From CAZQKE01 sp964593865 (lineage in GTDB: Bacteria; Chloroflexota; Anaerolineae; JAAYZQ01), in contig CAZQKE010000042.1 in assembly GCA_964593865.1 (NCBI GenBank), positions 1-7,260 of the forward strand: a DNA stretch of 7,260 nt, written 5' to 3'. A program made the position numbers and the translations under genes. Below the pieces are notes generated by a model. That model did no database searches. It saw only the letters and a program-made list of their open reading frames with translations, and was not told the DNA's origin. Of the stretch, positions 4,328-7,260 are shown piece by piece (within the stretch, counting starts at the first letter, position 1; the number at the start of each line of letters is the position of its first letter).

Positions 4328-6502
4328 ATGAAAGAGATCATCTGCGTCAGCCTGGGGCCAGCCAGCCGCAATTACGAATTCCGAACCCAGATGTTCGGTC
4401 AGGAAGTGCGGGTGCGTCGCTTTGGGGCCGATGGGGATCCGGCCCAGGCCCAGGAGTTGATCGCCCGCTTCGACGGGCAAGCCGATGCCATCGCCCTGGG
4501 AAGCATGAGCCGGTGGTTCCGGGTGGGCCGCCACGTTTGCGAACAACAACAGATCCGTCGAATCGCCGAAGCGGCGGGCGAAACGCCGGTGGTGGACGGC
4601 ATCCACCTCAAGCGCACCCTGGAACGTTGGGCGATCAGCCAGATCATCCGCCAGAACCGCGATCTCTTTGCCCACAAAAGCGTATTCGTCCTGGCGGGCG
4701 TGGACCGCTACGCCGTGGCTCAAGTGCTGAGCCGCCTTTCCGACCGCCTCTGCTTTGGCGATCCCATTTTTCACCTGAACCTGCCCCTTGCCCTTTGCTC
4801 TTTCAATCTGCTGGAAAGCTACGCCAAGTGGGTGTTGCCTTCCCTCTGCCGGGGGCCGTACGGCAGACTGGCTCCCATCGGACCGGAGCAGGAGCAGCGC
4901 GCACCGCGCGGGGAAAAGTACTTTGCCCAGGCGGACATCATCGTCGGCGATTTTGCCCTCATCCGCCGCTTTGCCCCCGACGACCTACGGGGCAAGGTGG
5001 TCATCAGCGATAGCCTCTCCGCCCGCGACGTGGACGACCTGCGGGAGCGGGGCGTCGAATCGCTGATCACCCTCACGCCGCCGCTGGACGCCAATCACCC
5101 TTTTGTCGGCCCCGCCGTTTTGGAAGCGATCTTTGTCAGTTTCATGGACAAACCCCCGGCGGAACTGACCGACGACGATTTTTTGAACATGATCCCCACA
5201 AGCGGCCTGCAACCACACCTGACCGTGCTCAACCCGCCCCGCGATGTGGCCCGTTTCGCCTTTGTCATCCACCCTCTCAGCGTGGACTTTATCTTCAATC
5301 ATCCCCGGCTCAAGTACCTGCGCTTCCTGCCCAAGCGATTGGTCGAATGGGGGATGGCCCAGGTGCGGCCCATGTATCTTTCCCGCATCACCGGCATCCG
5401 CTCTCCGGCAACGGGCCGGGAAGTGGAAGGCTACCTGCTCGGCCTGGGGGCTACCCCCCGCGAGTTGATGCGCCGCAAGCCGGGCTTTACCTACCGGCGG
5501 CTTATTGTCGCCTCGCGGATGGCCCAGCGGCTGGGGGCCAAGATCATGGGGCTGGGGGCTTTTACCAAAGTGGTGGGCGATGCGGGCATGACCGTCGCCT
5601 ACAAATCGGACATTGCCATCACCTCCGGCAACAGCCTGACGGTAGCCGCTACCCTGGAAGCGGCCAAGCAGGCGGTGATCAAGATGGGGGGGCGGACCGA
5701 CAAGGGGCGGGCGGTGGTCATCGGCGCCACCGGCTCCATCGGCTCGGTTTGTTCCCGCCTTATCGCCCAGGCGATCCGGGACGTGGTCTTGGTCGCCCCT
5801 CGCCCGGAGAAACTGATCGCCCTGAAGGAGACCATCGAGGCCGAGACGCCCGGCGCCCACGTGACCATCGCCACCGATGCTTCCCCCCACCTGGGGGAGG
5901 CCGACCTGGTGATCACCACCACGACGGCCATCGGCCAGAAGGTGATCGATGTATTGGCCCTCAAGCCGGGCTGCGTGGTGTGCGACGTGGCCCGCCCGCC
6001 CGATGTCCGGGAGGAGGATGCCGCCCTGCGGCCCGACGTGCTGGTCATCGAAGCGGGCGAGATCCTGCTGCCCGGCGAACCCGATTTCGGCTTTGACATC
6101 GGCCTGCCGCCGGGGGTAGCCTACGCCTGCCTGGCCGAGGCAGCCTTGCTGGCCATGGAGGGCCGCTTTGAGAATTTCACCCTGGGCCGCAATATAGAGA
6201 TGGAAAAGGTCAAAGAGATTTACCGTCTCTTCAAAAAACACGGCCTGCAACTGGAGGGGTTGCGCAGCTTTGGCCGCTATGTCAGCGACGAAGAGATCGC
6301 CCGCAAGCGCAAACTGGCCGACGAGCTGCGCCAACACCCGGAAAAGTTGGAAGCCCTGTTGGCCCAAGCGCGGGGAGCAGAGGCTGCACCTACCACCGGG
6401 GCGCAAAAGGGCAAGCAAGCATGGCCCTGGGCAGCGGTCGGGGCCGTGGTCGTCTCCGTCGCCGCAGCCGTGGGTTGGCTGCTGTGGCGGCGGAAACGGT
6501 GA
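4328..6502 (+). CDS. Fusion: 'quinate 5-dehydrogenase'-like domain + acyl-ACP reductase (AAR)-like domain + C-terminal membrane anchor
   Basis: A 724-residue protein in three parts. Residues 1 to about 290 (VSLGPASRN, TPVVDGIHLKRTLERW at 86-101, IVGDFALIRRFAP from 205) resemble stand-alone proteins annotated 'quinate 5-dehydrogenase' in anaerobic Firmicutes; that name is, to my knowledge, unproven. Residues about 308-645 resemble cyanobacterial long-chain acyl-ACP reductase, which makes fatty aldehydes with NADPH: FAFVIHPLSVDF, an ITSGNSLTVA segment (431-440), the Rossmann motif GATGSIG (466-472), and YACLAEAALL with C601 aligned to the AAR catalytic cysteine (C294 in Synechococcus elongatus). 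GRNIEMEKV and KKHGLQLEGL match the AAR C-terminus. A charged linker follows, then a hydrophobic helix (about 699-720) ending WRRKR, suggesting a cytoplasm-facing enzyme held in the membrane. The start has GGAGG 7 bases upstream. Standard AAR is about 340 residues, so the fusion is unusual. The actual reaction is inferred. Confidence 0.85.
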   Translation: MKEIICVSLGPASRNYEFRTQMFGQEVRVRRFGADGDPAQAQELIARFDGQADAIALGSMSRWFRVGRHVCEQQQIRRIAEAAGETPVVDGIHLKRTLERWAISQIIRQNRDLFAHKSVFVLAGVDRYAVAQVLSRLSDRLCFGDPIFHLNLPLALCSFNLLESYAKWVLPSLCRGPYGRLAPIGPEQEQRAPRGEKYFAQADIIVGDFALIRRFAPDDLRGKVVISDSLSARDVDDLRERGVESLITLTPPLDANHPFVGPAVLEAIFVSFMDKPPAELTDDDFLNMIPTSGLQPHLTVLNPPRDVARFAFVIHPLSVDFIFNHPRLKYLRFLPKRLVEWGMAQVRPMYLSRITGIRSPATGREVEGYLLGLGATPRELMRRKPGFTYRRLIVASRMAQRLGAKIMGLGAFTKVVGDAGMTVAYKSDIAITSGNSLTVAATLEAAKQAVIKMGGRTDKGRAVVIGATGSIGSVCSRLIAQAIRDVVLVAPRPEKLIALKETIEAETPGAHVTIATDASPHLGEADLVITTTTAIGQKVIDVLALKPGCVVCDVARPPDVREEDAALRPDVLVIEAGEILLPGEPDFGFDIGLPPGVAYACLAEAALLAMEGRFENFTLGRNIEMEKVKEIYRLFKKHGLQLEGLRSFGRYVSDEEIARKRKLADELRQHPEKLEALLAQARGAEAAPTTGAQKGKQAWPWAAVGAVVVSVAAAVGWLLWRRKR

Positions 6503-6518
6503 ACGGGGGAAAAGCACC

Positions 6519-6737
6519 ATGATCGTATCTACGGTTGATCCACAACTGCTGGTTCAGAATCTGAGCAAGGAAAAAGTTGTCCTGATGCCTCTGGCCGAAT
6601 ACCAATCCCTGCTGGATCGTCTGGAAGAATTGCAAGACATCCAGACAATGTTGCAAGCGGAAGCAGAATACCAAACCGGGCAAGGACGCCCGTTCCGCGA
6701 GTTCCTGGCTGAGCACCAAGATGCCTTTGATCTATAG
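6519..6737 (+). CDS. Phd/YefM-like antitoxin
   Basis: A 72-residue protein placed as the antitoxin of a type II toxin-antitoxin pair. Residues 17-42 (SKEKVVLMPLAEYQSLLDRL and on) match the core of Phd/YefM-type antitoxins, where a strand leading into an E-Y-x-x-L-x-x-R-L helix forms the DNA-binding dimer. The C-terminal part (GQGRPFREFLAEHQDAF) would wrap the toxin. The N-terminus is shorter than classical Phd (about 80-90 residues). GGGGGA lies 8 bases before ATG at 6519. The gene starts 16 bases after the fusion gene stops, so it may be co-transcribed with it. The last 17 bases overlap the toxin gene. Base composition is visibly less GC-rich than the preceding gene, consistent with later acquisition. 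Confidence 0.8.
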   Translation: MIVSTVDPQLLVQNLSKEKVVLMPLAEYQSLLDRLEELQDIQTMLQAEAEYQTGQGRPFREFLAEHQDAFDL

Positions 6738-7002
6738 GGTTGAGAACGCCGGCAAACAGGTTGAAAAACAGATCCTAAAACTACCACGTCCCATGCGGAA
6801 CCGGGTGGCGCGGGCAATCCTTGATCTGGAAAAGAATCCACGTCCGCCCGGATGCGCGAAGCTGGTAGACGGCATCTATCGCATCCACGTGGGAAACTAC
6901 CGGGTGATTTATAAAATCTTGGATAGGGAACGATTGGTACTCATCGGCAAAGTTGCCAAAAAACGCTCTTACATTTACGACGATGTGGACAGGTTGTTTT
7001 AG
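6721..7002 (+). CDS. RelE/ParE-family toxin
   Basis: A 93-residue basic protein of normal RelE/ParE size. Members cleave ribosome-bound mRNA (RelE) or poison gyrase (ParE). Features: a helical N-terminal half (LKLPRPMRNRVARAILDLEK), the KLVDGIYRIHVGNYRVIYKI block at residues 47-66 typical of the family's central sheet, and a basic aromatic end (VAKKRSYIY, 78-86) in the position of the catalytic R/Y residues of RelE. R54, R61, K81/R82 and Y84/Y86 are candidate active residues, which favours an mRNA interferase over a ParE type, though this is not decisive. Start at ATG 6721 inside the antitoxin gene gives a 17-base overlap and implies translational coupling. Together with the antitoxin it forms a complete, apparently intact module. 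Confidence 0.88.
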   Translation: MPLIYRVENAGKQVEKQILKLPRPMRNRVARAILDLEKNPRPPGCAKLVDGIYRIHVGNYRVIYKILDRERLVLIGKVAKKRSYIYDDVDRLF

Positions 7003-7137
7003 AGACACTGGTCCTTACAGGAGACAATTGCCGCTCCCGCGATACCGATTGTTAGCAGAACGCTTGCGGGCCGAGCCGAGCAGGCCAGGACTTGGGACAT
7101 TGTCCGGCAGGAACACGCCACAGGAGGTCGTACAACG

Positions 7138-7260
7138 ATGCAGGAAGTGGCTACAATTGAAAAGCCCAGACGCCGTATCCGACCGATGACGCCTTTCTGG
7201 GGGCACGCCATCGTCGCCCCACCGCCGCCCCTGGAAAACGGCGACCGGTTGACGCGCGAC
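7138..7260 (+). CDS. Probable Uma2-family (PD-(D/E)XK) endonuclease, N-terminal part (runs off the window)
   Basis: Forty-one codons are open from ATG at 7138 to the window edge. The sequence ends in PPPPLENGDRLTRD, which resembles the segment that precedes the first helix in Uma2-family proteins (…ENGDRLTRxEFERRY…). These are predicted PD-(D/E)XK nucleases found in many copies in Chloroflexota and Cyanobacteria. The catalytic residues would lie beyond the window, so the assignment rests on the start alone. AGGAGG (7122-7127) is 10 bases before the ATG. An in-frame ATG at 7186 is an alternative start. It lies 135 bases after the toxin gene; that gap shows no clear promoter or terminator. Confidence 0.5.
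   Translation, partial: MQEVATIEKPRRRIRPMTPFWGHAIVAPPPPLENGDRLTRD

Noticed and set aside
4985..6520. A 511-codon open frame on the minus strand
   Set aside because: It lies opposite the fusion gene. It is rich in G, H, Q, D and R, has no recognisable domain, and is the kind of antisense frame that high-GC coding sequence produces.
7003..7137. Possible terminator or promoter between the toxin and Uma2-like genes
   Set aside because: Only a weak CCCGC/GCGGG pairing with a long loop is visible, with no T-run and no credible -35/-10 pair.

Overview
The window comes from a GC-rich bacterial chromosome and reads best as Chloroflexota-like (Anaerolineae, Caldilineae or a relative). That placement is an inference. 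It rests on cmk followed directly by a DUF512 radical-SAM gene, a Uma2-type gene start, an intergenic palindromic CTTTGCG/GCGGTTC repeat, and an acyl-ACP-reductase-like protein fused to a domain familiar from thermophilic anaerobes. No ribosomal RNA or tRNA is present to test it.

Left half (1-4093), all on the minus strand. In the direction of transcription the genes are an AEC-family permease (4093-3185), a metallophosphoesterase (2930-2196), a class I methyltransferase (2174-1452), cytidylate kinase cmk (1027-341) and a DUF512 PDZ/radical-SAM gene that overlaps cmk and leaves the window at position 1. Strong sigma70-type promoters precede the metallophosphoesterase and cmk. Two gaps hold probable gene debris. 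The cmk leader carries a frameshifted, truncated start of a MazG-like nucleotide pyrophosphohydrolase. The gap before the metallophosphoesterase carries a 10-codon ORF with a strong Shine-Dalgarno that may be a ferredoxin relic. The gap between cmk and the methyltransferase also holds two adjacent degenerate palindromes.

Right half (4328-7260), on the plus strand. A near-consensus promoter (TTGACG-16-TATAAT) drives a 724-residue gene. Its N-terminal third resembles small proteins annotated 'quinate 5-dehydrogenase' in anaerobic Firmicutes. Its middle and C-terminal part resembles cyanobacterial long-chain acyl-ACP reductase (AAR), with the Rossmann motif and the probable catalytic cysteine retained, and it ends in a predicted C-terminal membrane anchor. 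After 16 bases comes a compact Phd/YefM-like antitoxin and RelE/ParE-like toxin pair with overlapping reading frames. The start of a probable Uma2-family nuclease gene runs off the right edge.

How the parts may fit: the cmk block is housekeeping (CMP/dCMP phosphorylation plus a conserved, poorly characterised radical-SAM partner). The metallophosphoesterase and methyltransferase form a two-gene operon of unknown purpose. The fused AAR-like protein is the most unusual gene. It could generate fatty aldehydes from acyl-ACP or acyl-CoA at the membrane, but substrate and product are inferred only from AAR homology. The toxin-antitoxin and Uma2 genes look like accessory cargo behind it.
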